Made by a program: the position numbers and the translations under genes. The notes beneath the pieces were generated by a model, which saw only the letters and a list, made by a program, of their open reading frames with translations, did not search any database and was not told the DNA's origin. 64,000 nt of DNA, from positions 33,238 to 97,237 of the forward strand of contig SYAL01000002.1 of assembly GCA_005787585.1 (NCBI GenBank). Direction: 5' to 3'. Position 1 is the first letter of the stretch. The number at the start of each line of letters is the position of its first letter. This document shows, in pieces, positions 36,253 through 46,310 of this stretch. The stretch is from Bacteroidota bacterium (GTDB lineage Bacteria; Bacteroidota; Bacteroidia; B-17B0; Aurantibacillaceae).

Positions 36253-38156
36253 TTTTTACTTAAATAATACCCTTTTTCGCTCGATTTTATCTTTCCATCA
36301 TCTATCATCTCGTTAAAAATTTTTATCCAACTTACACTATTAAACTTGATCATTTTAGTATTTAATTGTTCTATAGAATATCTATTATTTGTTAATAATT
36401 GAGTTATTTCTTGTTTTATTTTTTCAAAATCTTTTGGTCGCTTATTTATGCAAACATCACAGTGACCACAATCACTATAATTAATTTCATTAAAATACAT
36501 TAATAGCTGAACTTGCCTACATAATTTATCATTATCTGTATAATCAATCACCGATTGTATTTTCTCCGAATAACGTTGTTTTATATGATAATAATTATTC
36601 GGATTAAATTCTAAATATTTGCCATTAATACGATCTTGATTAAAAATAAGTTTAGGTAAAGAAGATTGAGGAACAAATGATAGAATTTGTTGTTTATCCA
36701 AATATTCTAAACTTTCTTTTACTGACTGAACATTAGTTTTTGTTCTAAAGGCAATGTCTTTCTCTTTAATATTTACATAATTTTCAAACAAACCGCCATA
36801 GCTTCTTAACAATGTTTTAATTAATAACTCATATTTAGGAAATCGAATTTGAAATAAATAAATATCTTCATTGCTAGATAAAAACATTATTTTTGAGGGC
36901 CCATATCCACCATCTAAATAAGATATATAGTTTTCTTTTTCAAGAAATTTAATGCTATTATAAACTAATAACGGCTTAAGATTATAGCTATTACACAACT
37001 TATCAATATCAAACTCAACGCTAAATCCCTGACCTGAACCAACGGCAATTTGATAATAATTGCATATTGCCTGATAAGTTTGTTTAATATAATCTAAATC
37101 AGGAAAAGTAAACTTAAAATTATCCAACAACCTTTGTTGATCTGCTTTGGTATAAAAAATAGTAGAATATGCAAATTTTCCATCTCTGCCAGCTCTACCC
37201 GCTTCCTGAAAATAAGCCTCCAAGCTTTCTGGTAAATCTAAATGTACCACAAATTTGACATCGGGTTTATCTATTCCCATTCCAAAAGCATTGGTGGCAA
37301 CAATTACTTGAACTTTATTTTCAAGCCATTGATCTTGTATGTTCTGACGATCATCAAATTTTAATCCTGCATGATAAGCCAATGATGATATTTTATTTTT
37401 TTTTAAAAACAATGCTATATCTTCAGTCTTTTTTCTATTCCGTACATAAATTATTCCCGAACCACCAATATTTGATATTAATTTTAGCAAACGAATAATT
37501 TTATTTTCTTCACATTGAACAACATATCTTAAATCATTTCGAACAAAAGATTGTCTGAACACTTTTGGATTTTTAAAGGCTAATTGATTTTGAATATCTT
37601 CAGCAACGGCTTTGGTTGCACTTGCAGTTAATGCGATAATATTAACATCTTGAAAATAAGTTCTTAATTCAGCAATTTTAAGATAACTAGGCCTAAAATC
37701 ATAACCCCATTGAGATATACAGTGGGCCTCATCTACGGCAATTAAATTAATTGGCAGATAAGATAACTTTTGTCTAAAATTTTCATTTTGTAGTCGTTCA
37801 GGAGAGATATAAATAAACTGAACATGCCCTAATGCTGCATTATTCAGAGCTACCTCAATTTCATTATAATGCATAGCTGCAGAAATATATATTGCAGAAA
37901 AACCCATTTTTTTTAAATTTTGAACTTGATTATTCATTAAGGCAATCAGAGGGGAAATCACTAAAGTTGAGCCCCCAAAAATAAGAGAAGGGATTTGAAA
38001 ACATATAGACTTTCCGCTTCCTGTAGGCATAAGACCTAAAGTGTCATTTTTATTTAAAATAGATAAAATAATATCCTCCTGTAAACCTCTAAATTGATTA
38101 AAGCCCCAGTATTTATTTAATAGATGGTGGATATTTTGCCTTATATTTAAATTCAA
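36249..38156 (-). CDS. recQ: ATP-dependent DNA helicase RecQ, TTG start
   Basis: 635 residues. Walker A PTGSGKS (44-50), DEAHC box, the RecQ motif 0 segment YWGFNQFRGLQEDII, helicase motif GRAGRDG, and the RQC zinc module with Cys in LCRQVQL and the DCGHCDVC cluster. It lacks a clear C-terminal HRDC domain, as in short bacterial RecQ proteins. RecQ unwinds DNA 3'-5' in recombination and repair. The first in-frame ATG lies in Walker A, and an in-frame stop sits just upstream, so translation must begin at TTG 38156 or a still rarer codon. Confidence 0.93.
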   Translation of the reverse strand: MNLNIRQNIHHLLNKYWGFNQFRGLQEDIILSILNKNDTLGLMPTGSGKSICFQIPSLIFGGSTLVISPLIALMNNQVQNLKKMGFSAIYISAAMHYNEIEVALNNAALGHVQFIYISPERLQNENFRQKLSYLPINLIAVDEAHCISQWGYDFRPSYLKIAELRTYFQDVNIIALTASATKAVAEDIQNQLAFKNPKVFRQSFVRNDLRYVVQCEENKIIRLLKLISNIGGSGIIYVRNRKKTEDIALFLKKNKISSLAYHAGLKFDDRQNIQDQWLENKVQVIVATNAFGMGIDKPDVKFVVHLDLPESLEAYFQEAGRAGRDGKFAYSTIFYTKADQQRLLDNFKFTFPDLDYIKQTYQAICNYYQIAVGSGQGFSVEFDIDKLCNSYNLKPLLVYNSIKFLEKENYISYLDGGYGPSKIMFLSSNEDIYLFQIRFPKYELLIKTLLRSYGGLFENYVNIKEKDIAFRTKTNVQSVKESLEYLDKQQILSFVPQSSLPKLIFNQDRINGKYLEFNPNNYYHIKQRYSEKIQSVIDYTDNDKLCRQVQLLMYFNEINYSDCGHCDVCINKRPKDFEKIKQEITQLLTNNRYSIEQLNTKMIKFNSVSWIKIFNEMIDDGKIKSSEKGYYLSKN

Positions 38157-38320
38157 AATTAAAACCTATTCTGATTGTCATTTTTTGCAAATTACAAACT
38201 ATTTGCAAGTTTAAATAAACGAAAATAAGTTATATATATTTATTTTAGGTAAAATATTTTAAAATAATATTGTTATTATTACATTATAAAGAACTCTAAA
38301 AATTTATTTACGGTTTTATA

Positions 38321-40216
38321 ATGACATTAGGTTACCTCCAGCAATTATTTATTTTAATTAAAAGATTACTCGTTTGTTATTTAGTTTATGCTATTTGTAG
38401 AGTTGTCTTTTTTTGGGGAAATATAAAATATTTTAGCGAAACAAATAGTATTGATTTATTAAGAAACTGCTTATTGGGATTGAGATTTGATACCTTTAGT
38501 ATTTTTGTAGGAAGTAGTCTTTTTATTTTATTATCACTACTCCCAATTAATTTGTTTTATAAATTAAGTTATCAAAAGATTCTTAAATGGGTTTTCATCA
38601 TACCAAATTCTATTTTTATTTTAACTAATTGTATTGATATTGGATATTTCCCTTATATTAAAAAAAGATCTAGTGCTGACTTATTTCATCAACTTGCTGG
38701 GCAAAGCGATATAAGCAAATTATTACCTCGATATTTAAAAGAAAATTGGTGGATTGTTCTTTTGTACTTTTTTCTTGTTTTTATTTTAATTAAAGGATAT
38801 TCTCGTATTAAATTATTAAAAGAAAATAATCTAAAAAAACAAACAAAAAAACAATGGTTTATTACTGTAGTTATTTTTATTTTAAGTAATGGCTGTATTG
38901 TTTTAGGTATTAGGGGTGGATTACAAAGAATACCAATTGATATTGTTAATGCTGGATCAATGACAAAAATAGTTGAAGTTCCTATTCTTTTAAATACTCC
39001 TTTTACATTAATCAAATCAATCGACCATCAGACTCTTCAAGAATACCAATTTTACAATACTTCTCAATTAAATTATATTTATTCGCCATTACACCATTTT
39101 AAATCACTAATATTTAAAAAACAAAATGTTGTTGTAATTATTTTAGAAAGTTTTTCTAAAGAATATACATGCTTGGGGGGAGGAAAAAGTTTAACTCCTT
39201 TTTTGGATAGTTTAATGGGACAATCATTAACTTTTATTAATGGATTTTCGAATGGCACAAAATCGATTGAGGGTATCCCGGCAATTTTATCTAGTCTTCC
39301 TTCACTATATGAAAATCCATTTATTAATTCTAATTACTCTAATAATTATCAAAGCTCATTTGCAACTATTTTAAGTAAAGAAGGTTATAAAACTGCTTTT
39401 TTTCATGGAGGAATAAATGGCACAATGAATTTTGATAATTGGTCTTCTTTAGCCGGGTATGAGAATTATTTTGGAAAAAATGAGTATAATAATAATTCTG
39501 ATTTTGATGATTTCTGGGGCATTTGGGACGAACCTTTCTTACAATTTTCTGTAAAAAAAATGTGTCAGTTTAAAGAACCTTTTCATTCGGCTATTTTTAC
39601 ATTGAGTTCGCATCATCCTTATTTTATTCCAAAAAAATATAAAAATAAATTTCCAAAAGGTTATTTAGAGAATTCAGAATGTATTGGTTATGCTGATTAT
39701 TCTCTCAGACAATTTTTTGAATCTTCAAAAAAAACAAACTGGTATAACAATACTCTTTTTATTCTTACAGCAGATCACGGTAGTCTTTCTAAAAATTCAT
39801 TTTACAATAATCCTGTTGGTAATCTCACGATTCCAATTCTTTTTTTTAAACCAGATAATTCATTAAAAAATCAAAATAATTTTGCTTTTTCACAAATGGA
39901 TATTCTACCTAGTGCACTCAATTATTTGGGATATAATAAACCATTTTTTGCTTTTGGAAATTCATATAAAGACGAAACTAATGGTCATGATTATTTTTAT
40001 CAAAACGGAACCCATTTTGCCTTTTCTGACTCTATTGTATTTTATTTTAATCAAAATAAAATTAAAACAGTTTATAATTTTAAACAGGATAGTAATTTAA
40101 CTAAATCCATTCATGACAAATATCCTTTATTAAATTCAGTCTATACATCTAAATTTAAGGCATTTATTCAAACATACCATCATACCCTAATTAACAATTT
40201 GGGAGTAGTAAAATAA
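38321..40216 (+). CDS. LtaS/EptA-like sulfatase-fold phosphotransferase, membrane-anchored
   Basis: 631 residues. Four or five N-terminal transmembrane helices (to about residue 200) are followed by a periplasmic alkaline phosphatase/sulfatase domain. Metal and nucleophile motifs are VVVIILESFSKEYT, FINGFSNGTKSIEGIPAIL (Thr or Ser nucleophile), SSHHPYFIP and LTADHGS. The family transfers phosphoglycerol or phosphoethanolamine from phospholipids to envelope glycans or lipids. Its acceptor here is unknown. Bacteroidota often have several copies. The 164 bases upstream contain no recognised promoter box. Confidence 0.88.
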   Translation: MTLGYLQQLFILIKRLLVCYLVYAICRVVFFWGNIKYFSETNSIDLLRNCLLGLRFDTFSIFVGSSLFILLSLLPINLFYKLSYQKILKWVFIIPNSIFILTNCIDIGYFPYIKKRSSADLFHQLAGQSDISKLLPRYLKENWWIVLLYFFLVFILIKGYSRIKLLKENNLKKQTKKQWFITVVIFILSNGCIVLGIRGGLQRIPIDIVNAGSMTKIVEVPILLNTPFTLIKSIDHQTLQEYQFYNTSQLNYIYSPLHHFKSLIFKKQNVVVIILESFSKEYTCLGGGKSLTPFLDSLMGQSLTFINGFSNGTKSIEGIPAILSSLPSLYENPFINSNYSNNYQSSFATILSKEGYKTAFFHGGINGTMNFDNWSSLAGYENYFGKNEYNNNSDFDDFWGIWDEPFLQFSVKKMCQFKEPFHSAIFTLSSHHPYFIPKKYKNKFPKGYLENSECIGYADYSLRQFFESSKKTNWYNNTLFILTADHGSLSKNSFYNNPVGNLTIPILFFKPDNSLKNQNNFAFSQMDILPSALNYLGYNKPFFAFGNSYKDETNGHDYFYQNGTHFAFSDSIVFYFNQNKIKTVYNFKQDSNLTKSIHDKYPLLNSVYTSKFKAFIQTYHHTLINNLGVVK

Positions 40217-40267
40217 TTGAATTATTTAGTAATAATATCTATGTATATTCGTTAACTGATTATATTT

Positions 40268-42775
40268 CTGAAAGCTCTTAAATCACATATTTTTTTTGTT
40301 TTAATCTGTTTTGCAACAGTTTTTCGAGCCCAAACTGCAATTATTTATGGAATTGTTAAAGGAATTGATTCAGAACCAATTGAAGGTGTTCCTATTGTTA
40401 TAAAAGAAAATGCTCAATTTAATACCATAAGTAACTCCAAAGGAGAATATTCTCTTTCAATTGAGAGTGGTAAATTATTAACTCTTTTATTTTACGATGC
40501 CAGTTATGCCACCATTAGTCATATTTTTAATGCTAAACCTGGAGAAAAAATAAATTATAGCCCATTTTTAAAGTTTAAAGATGGGTCAAATTTAGATGAA
40601 GTATTAGTAACAGATTTTAAACAACGAAGTGAAGAATTTATTCAAATCGATGCAAAATTAATTTCAAAATTGCCAACCACTACTGGCAATATCGAAGATT
40701 TAATAAAAACACAAATTGGAGTAAGTAGTAATAATGAACTTAGTAGCGGCTATAGCGTTAGAGGTGGTAATTTTGACGAAAACCTAATATATGTTAATGA
40801 TATTGAAGTTTACCGGCCATTTCTTGTGAGAAGTGGACAGCAAGAGGGCTTTAGCTTTGCCAATCCAAACATGGTACAAAATATAAATTTTTCAGCTGGT
40901 GGTTTTGATGCTAAATATGGCGATAAAATGAGTAGTGTATTAGATATTACCTATCGAAAACCGATAAAATATGCTGGATCTGCCACTGCTAGTTTTTTAG
41001 GAGGAAATATACAATTAGAAGGTCTAAGCAAAAACAGATTGCTAGCATGGAATATTGGTGCAAGATACCGTTCTAATATTTACCTTTTAAAAAATTTAGA
41101 TACTAAGGGCGAATACAGACCCAGTGCAATGGACATTCAAAGTTTTCTGACTTTTGAAGTTAATCCAAAATTTAAAATAGAATTTTTGAGTAATATCGCA
41201 AATAACAAATATCTTGTTATACCCTCTAACCGACAAACTACATTTGGAACGATAAATAATGCCCTAAGATTTACGGTTTATTTTGACGGTAAAGAGTTAA
41301 TGCAATATACTAATATGATGGCTGGCTTATCATTTAATTATAGACCCAATAGTAAAACAAAACTTAAAATAATTAGTTCCTTTTACCGAGCTAATGAGCA
41401 AGAAATTTATACAGTTCAGGGACAGTATTACATAGATCAATTAGAAGCTGATTTTGGAAAACCTAATTTTGGACAAGTTGCATTTAACAGAGGTATAGGT
41501 ACTTTTATAAATAATGGTCGAAACTATTTATCGGCCAATGTTTTTAATTTGGAACATAAAGGAAGTAGAATTATTAATTCAAATAACGAAATTTTATGGG
41601 GAGCTCGAGAGCAATTCGAAAAAATTGAAGATTATTTAGGAGAATGGAAAATAATTGACTCCGCTGGATATGTGGTGCCTTATAACGCAAATAAAATTGA
41701 ATTAATAGATGTTTATAAAGCAAATGTTAAATTGCAAAGTATCCGATCACAAGGATATGTTCAACATAATTTTTCAAAACAACTAAAAGATACTTCGAGC
41801 TTAAAAATAACGGGCGGATTCAGAGCTAATTACTGGTCTGTTAATCATCAATTACTTCTGTCTCCAAGATTTTCGATTGCTTATAAACCCAATTGGAAAA
41901 AAGATTGGCTATTCAAATTTAGTTCGGGTATATATTATCAACCAACTTTTTATCGTGAATTAAGAAGCATTGATGGAACGCTCAATAAAAACATCAAAGC
42001 ACAAAAATCGATACATTTTATTTTAAGTAGCGATTATATTTTTAAAATGTGGAATAGGCCTTTTAAATTTATTATTTCATCCTATTACAAAGAATTAACC
42101 GATATTATTCCCTACGAAATTGATAATGTTCGCATTAGATATTTTGCCAATAATAATTGTAAAGGATATATAGTTGGAACTGACTTTAGAATTAATGGGG
42201 AATTTGTAAAAAGTGTTGAAAGTTGGGCTAATATTGGATTCTTAAGAACCTATGAATATTCAAAAGATAACATTCATTATTTATATTACAATAAAGATAA
42301 AGAAGAAATTATTAGAGGTTATACCTTTGATCAGGTAAAAACAGATAGTGTTAAAGTTGACCCTGGATATATTCCACGTCCTACAGATCAACTCGTTACT
42401 TTTGGATTATTTTTTCAAGATTATTTACCAAAATATCCAGCTTTTAAATTTAATTTGAATTTACAATTTGGAAGCGGACTACCTTTTGGGCCTCCTACTC
42501 ATCTTCGTTGGCAACAATTATTACGTATGCCCTCATATCGAAGGGTGGATGCAGGTTTTGCTTACAATGTATTAAAAGAAAATCGTACAAAAAAAATAAA
42601 AAACATATTTAATAATTTACAAGAAATATGGGTTTATCTTGAGGTGTTTAACTTATTACAAATTCAAAATACAATCTCTTATACATGGGTAACCGATGTA
42701 ACAGGTGGTCGATTTGCTATTCCAAATTACTTAACAAATCGACAAATAAATCTTAAATTACAAATTAGTTTTTAA
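40268..42775 (+). CDS. TonB-dependent outer-membrane receptor without a normal start codon
   Basis: About 835 residues if read from CTG 40268. A signal peptide (KSHIFFVLICFATVFRAQ) leads into a carboxypeptidase-like regulatory domain (IIYGIVKGIDSEPIEGVPIV), the plug (GVSSNNELSSGYSVRGGNFDENLIYVND split over the usual motifs) and a 22-strand barrel ending in LKLQISF. The frame has no ATG before plug residue MVQNINFS. A same-frame ATG at 40241 runs only MYIR before a TAA (40253-40255), then continues as LIIFLKALKSHIFF. Possible starts are CTG 40256 or 40268, or ATT 40259. Either a non-canonical start or a nonsense mutation is present. SusD, the usual partner, is absent. Confidence 0.82.
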   Translation: MKALKSHIFFVLICFATVFRAQTAIIYGIVKGIDSEPIEGVPIVIKENAQFNTISNSKGEYSLSIESGKLLTLLFYDASYATISHIFNAKPGEKINYSPFLKFKDGSNLDEVLVTDFKQRSEEFIQIDAKLISKLPTTTGNIEDLIKTQIGVSSNNELSSGYSVRGGNFDENLIYVNDIEVYRPFLVRSGQQEGFSFANPNMVQNINFSAGGFDAKYGDKMSSVLDITYRKPIKYAGSATASFLGGNIQLEGLSKNRLLAWNIGARYRSNIYLLKNLDTKGEYRPSAMDIQSFLTFEVNPKFKIEFLSNIANNKYLVIPSNRQTTFGTINNALRFTVYFDGKELMQYTNMMAGLSFNYRPNSKTKLKIISSFYRANEQEIYTVQGQYYIDQLEADFGKPNFGQVAFNRGIGTFINNGRNYLSANVFNLEHKGSRIINSNNEILWGAREQFEKIEDYLGEWKIIDSAGYVVPYNANKIELIDVYKANVKLQSIRSQGYVQHNFSKQLKDTSSLKITGGFRANYWSVNHQLLLSPRFSIAYKPNWKKDWLFKFSSGIYYQPTFYRELRSIDGTLNKNIKAQKSIHFILSSDYIFKMWNRPFKFIISSYYKELTDIIPYEIDNVRIRYFANNNCKGYIVGTDFRINGEFVKSVESWANIGFLRTYEYSKDNIHYLYYNKDKEEIIRGYTFDQVKTDSVKVDPGYIPRPTDQLVTFGLFFQDYLPKYPAFKFNLNLQFGSGLPFGPPTHLRWQQLLRMPSYRRVDAGFAYNVLKENRTKKIKNIFNNLQEIWVYLEVFNLLQIQNTISYTWVTDVTGGRFAIPNYLTNRQINLKLQISF

Positions 42776-42854
42776 TTTTATTAGCTTTTACACAATTTAT
42801 TCAATTATCAACAATTAAGGATATTTTATATCAATTTTTGTAATTTTATGATTA

Positions 42855-43706
42855 ATGTTTAGTATTAATCCAAAAGAAGTCAATGTTTCGACATTGCAAA
42901 GATATATTCAAAATGCTGTAGTGCCTCGTCCTATTTGTTTTGCAAGTACGATTTCTAAAAATGGAGAGCCTAATTTAGCTCCCTTTAGTTTCTTTAATAT
43001 ATTTTCATCAAATCCACCAATTGCTGTATTTTCACCTGCCTATAGTGGTCGAACTGGCGCTGCAAAAGACACACTTACAAATGTAATTGAAGTGCCAGAG
43101 TGTGTTATTAATATGGTTAATTACGATATGGTACATCAAATGAATTTGGCCAGTAGTCCATTTGAAAAAGGTGTTAACGAATTTATTAAATCTGGGTTTA
43201 CCCCTATTGATTCTGAATTTGTAAAACCATTCAGGGTAAAAGAAAGTCCGGTACAAATGGAATGCAAAGTAAATGAAGTGAAAGAATTAGGTAAACAAGG
43301 AGGTGCTGGAAATCTGGTAATTTGCGAGATTGTAAAAATTCATATAGACAGTAAAGTTTTAACAACAGATAATCAAATAGATGTTCAAAAAATGAATTTA
43401 GTTTCTCGTATGGGAGATGATTGGTATTGCAGAGCTCATGGCGAAGCCTTATTCGAAGTTAAAAAACCTATCTCAACAATCGGAATTGGTTATGATGCAA
43501 TACCAGAAAACATAAAACAAAGTGTGATTTTAAATGGAAATAATTTAGGCCTACTTGCAAGTATAGTATCTATTCCTATGCAAAAGGAAATATCAGAATT
43601 TAAAAAAAACTTACCACAGTTTATCGATTCAAAAGAACAGCATTTATACGCTAAAAGTTTACTAGAAATCAATAAAGTTAAAGAAGCATGGATGGTGTTA
43701 CTTTAA
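42855..43706 (+). CDS. flavin reductase family protein
   Basis: 283 residues. The split-barrel FMN-binding fold is seen from AVVPRPICFASTISKNGEPNLAPFSFFN, the family's classical FMN motif, and CPECVINMVNYD-like strands. Such enzymes reduce FMN with NAD(P)H, sometimes for a partner oxygenase. The C-terminal third (about 205-283) is extra relative to the roughly 180-residue minimal fold but is typical of this Bacteroidota subgroup. Partner oxygenase genes are not adjacent. Confidence 0.88.
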   Translation: MFSINPKEVNVSTLQRYIQNAVVPRPICFASTISKNGEPNLAPFSFFNIFSSNPPIAVFSPAYSGRTGAAKDTLTNVIEVPECVINMVNYDMVHQMNLASSPFEKGVNEFIKSGFTPIDSEFVKPFRVKESPVQMECKVNEVKELGKQGGAGNLVICEIVKIHIDSKVLTTDNQIDVQKMNLVSRMGDDWYCRAHGEALFEVKKPISTIGIGYDAIPENIKQSVILNGNNLGLLASIVSIPMQKEISEFKKNLPQFIDSKEQHLYAKSLLEINKVKEAWMVLL

Positions 43707-43795
43707 TTTGATATTCATTCTTTCAATAATAAATAATATTTTCTAAATTAGTGAAATAAAAACACAGAATAAGTAATCAATAAAATCAATATATC

Positions 43796-44194
43796 ATGGA
43801 AGTAACAGGAATTCTAAAAACTAAATCTGAAACAGTAAAAGTAAGCGAACGTTTTCAGAAAAGAGAATTTGTATTAACCACAGAAGGTAGTACTCCATAT
43901 CCTCAACACATTAGTTTTCAATTAAATCAAGACAAGTGCACTCTATTAGATTCATTTGGAGATGGGGAAGAGTTAAGAGTTCAATTTAATTTGAGAGGGA
44001 GAGAATGGAATGGCCCTCAAGGTATTAAATATTTTAATACGCTAGAGGCTTGGCGAATTGAAAAAGTTCAAGGTAGTAATTCTGCATCAACTTCAAGTCA
44101 AAATTCAGCATCAACAAATACTAGCATTGACAACTCAACATCAACACCTGTTTTTTCTAGCAATGTTGGAGATAACGACGATTTACCTTTTTAG
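43796..44194 (+). CDS. DUF3127 protein (possible single-stranded DNA-binding OB fold)
   Basis: 132 residues. The first 85 residues are conserved DUF3127 (VTGILKTKSETVKVSERFQKREF, then LLDSFGDGEELRVQFNLRGREW). The sequence looks like a primosomal/SSB-type OB fold, which is an inference. The tail is Ser/Asn/Thr-rich and ends in an acidic DNDDLPF. That acidic hydrophobic tip is typical of bacterial SSB C-termini, which bind partner proteins, and strengthens the SSB-like idea. Function is unproven. Confidence 0.85.
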   Translation: MEVTGILKTKSETVKVSERFQKREFVLTTEGSTPYPQHISFQLNQDKCTLLDSFGDGEELRVQFNLRGREWNGPQGIKYFNTLEAWRIEKVQGSNSASTSSQNSASTNTSIDNSTSTPVFSSNVGDNDDLPF

Positions 44195-44260
44195 TTTTAA
44201 CTAAATCAAAAACGAGATAGAAGTTAATATCTTCTGTTTAAATTATTTATTTTGAACTAA

Positions 44261-44288
44261 TTTAAACGCTAAAAAATTAAGCGTTAAA
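44261..44288 (+). promoter_or_regulatory. hairpin directly upstream of the asparaginase gene
   Basis: AACGCT (44265-44270) and AGCGTT (44280-44285) form a 6-bp stem with a 9-base AT loop, extended by further TTTA/TAAA pairs after a bulge. It ends about 7-10 bases before the asparaginase ATG at 44295, where it could affect translation. It has no T tract, so it is not a good terminator. Confidence 0.35.
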
Positions 44289-44294
44289 TTAATT

Positions 44295-45326
44295 ATGATA
44301 AAAAAAAATGCTTCTGTTTTATTAATATATACTGGTGGAACAATTGGTATGATTCAAGACAATTTGAGTGGTGAATTAAGGCCATTCGATTTCAAATCGC
44401 TAACAAAACAAATTCCAGAATTAAATAAATTAGACATCAAACTCTCGTCCATTGCTTTTCAAAAACCAATCGATTCGTCTAACATGAACCCTTCGATATG
44501 GATTGAATTAGCAATTATTATAAAAAATAATTATAAAAAATACGATGGATTTGTGATTTTACATGGTAGCGACACCATGAGTTATACTGCTAGTGCATTA
44601 AGTTTTATGTTAGAAAATATAAACAAACCAGTTATTTTAACTGGTTCGCAATTACCAATAGGTATTATTCGAACAGATGGAAAAGAAAATTTAATTACTG
44701 CCATAGAAATTGCAGGTGCAAAAGAAAAAGGTAAAACCATAATTAATGAGGTTTGTATTTACTTTGAATACAAATTATATCGTGGCAATCGAACTTATAA
44801 ATACAATAGCAATCACTTCGATGCGTTTAAATCTCCTAACTATCCCTCATTGGCTGAAGCTGGAGTTGAAATTAAATACAATAAAAATGCTCTAATTAAA
44901 AAAAATAAAAAAGAATTAAAAGTTCACACTAAAATAGAAAATAATGTTGCAGTATTAAAATTATTTCCAGGTATTAATAAAAAAATAACCTCTTCAATTC
45001 TCAAGGCTAAAGGCATAAAAGCAATTATTTTAGAAACTTTTGGTGCTGGAAATGCAAGCACAGAAATATGGTTTATTAACGAATTAAAACGAACAATTAA
45101 CAAAGGAGTCATTATTTTAAATATTACTCAATGCTCTGAAGGAAAAGTGATTTTAGGAAAATACGAAACAAGTTCTCAATTAAAAAAAATAGGCGTAATT
45201 AGTGGGGCTGATTTGACCTTTGAAAGTGCAATAACAAAACTAATGTTTTTATTAGGACAAGAAAACAATATAAATAAAATAAAAAAATCACTTCTGAGTA
45301 ATTTGAGAGGCGAATTAACTGTATAA
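44295..45326 (+). CDS. type I (cytoplasmic) L-asparaginase
   Basis: 343 residues with no signal peptide, which fits the cytosolic AnsA type. Active-site Thr13 lies in LIYTGGTIGMI. The second motif is LHGSDTMSYTASALSF with the catalytic Thr/Asp/Lys neighbourhood, and the TGSQLPIG loop follows. It hydrolyses L-asparagine to aspartate and ammonia. A hairpin sits just before the start. It is followed after six bases by a PLP-dependent cystathionine/cysteine synthase gene, so the two are probably one operon. Confidence 0.95.
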   Translation: MIKKNASVLLIYTGGTIGMIQDNLSGELRPFDFKSLTKQIPELNKLDIKLSSIAFQKPIDSSNMNPSIWIELAIIIKNNYKKYDGFVILHGSDTMSYTASALSFMLENINKPVILTGSQLPIGIIRTDGKENLITAIEIAGAKEKGKTIINEVCIYFEYKLYRGNRTYKYNSNHFDAFKSPNYPSLAEAGVEIKYNKNALIKKNKKELKVHTKIENNVAVLKLFPGINKKITSSILKAKGIKAIILETFGAGNASTEIWFINELKRTINKGVIILNITQCSEGKVILGKYETSSQLKKIGVISGADLTFESAITKLMFLLGQENNINKIKKSLLSNLRGELTV

Positions 45327-45332
45327 ATTAAT

Positions 45333-46310
45333 ATGAAAATTTGTAAAAATATTCTCGAAACGATTGGAAATACACCGATGGTTAGAATAAATGAAATTAC
45401 TAAAGATTTTCCTTGTGATGTATATGCTAAGATCGAAACCTTTAATCCAGGCAATTCTACTAAAGATAGAATGGCAATTAAAATGATTGAAGATGCAGAA
45501 AAAAATGGCAGCTTAAAACCCGGAGGAACAATTATCGAGGGTACTAGTGGAAATACTGGAATGGGATTAGCTATTGGTGCAGTAATTAAAGGTTATAAAT
45601 GTATTTTTACTACTACCGATAAACAAAGTAAAGAAAAAGTTGACGCATTAAAAGCATTTGGAGCTGAGGTAATTGTTTGCCCCACAAATGTTGAACCAGA
45701 AGATCCTCGATCTTATTATTCTGTATCATCAAGGTTAGTTAAAGAAATACCAAATTCATGGAAACCCAATCAATATGATAACTTAAGTAATTCCGTAGCA
45801 CATTACGAACAAACTGGTCCCGAAATATGGAATCAAACAGAGGGTAAAATTACTCATCTAGTAGTTGGTGTTGGAACTGGTGGAACCATCTGTGGAACAG
45901 GTAAATATTTAAAAGAAAAAAATCAAAAAATTAAAATTTTAGGTATTGATACTTATGGGTCTGTATTTAAAAAATATAAAGAAACCGGTATCTTTGATAA
46001 AAACGAAATTTATCCATACGTAACCGAAGGTATTGGCGAAGATTTTTTACCTGCAAATGTAGATTTTAGTATTATTGATCATTTTGAAAAAGTTAGTGAT
46101 AAAGATGCTGCGATAATGACGCGTCGAATTCCAAGAGAAGAAGGTATTTTTTCAGGAAATAGTGCTGGATCAGCTATGGCGGGATTAATTCAAATGAAAG
46201 ATAAATTTAAAAAAGGAGACCTTGTAGTTGTTATATTTCATGATCATGGTTCTCGCTATATGGGAAAAATGTTCAACGATGATTGGATGCTCGAGCGAGG
46301 TTTCTTTTAA
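45333..46310 (+). CDS. PLP-dependent cysteine synthase/cystathionine beta-synthase
   Basis: 325 residues, fold type II PLP enzyme. The PLP-lysine is K44 in NPGNSTKDRMA. The phosphate loop GTSGNTGMG follows the IEG strand, and a second glycine loop is GVGTGGTICGTGKYL. It resembles the catalytic core of cystathionine beta-synthase more than CysK in its start (ETIGNTPMVR), DAEKNGSLKPGGT and its ending RYMGKMFNDDWML, close to the CBS end. No C-terminal CBS pair or haem domain is present. It could make cysteine or cystathionine from serine-type substrates. The exact choice is uncertain. Confidence 0.85.
   Translation: MKICKNILETIGNTPMVRINEITKDFPCDVYAKIETFNPGNSTKDRMAIKMIEDAEKNGSLKPGGTIIEGTSGNTGMGLAIGAVIKGYKCIFTTTDKQSKEKVDALKAFGAEVIVCPTNVEPEDPRSYYSVSSRLVKEIPNSWKPNQYDNLSNSVAHYEQTGPEIWNQTEGKITHLVVGVGTGGTICGTGKYLKEKNQKIKILGIDTYGSVFKKYKETGIFDKNEIYPYVTEGIGEDFLPANVDFSIIDHFEKVSDKDAAIMTRRIPREEGIFSGNSAGSAMAGLIQMKDKFKKGDLVVVIFHDHGSRYMGKMFNDDWMLERGFF

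Noticed and set aside
40670..40680. TTG 40670 as start of the TonB receptor
   Set aside because: It would remove the signal peptide and the carboxypeptidase-like domain that are readable upstream in the same frame.
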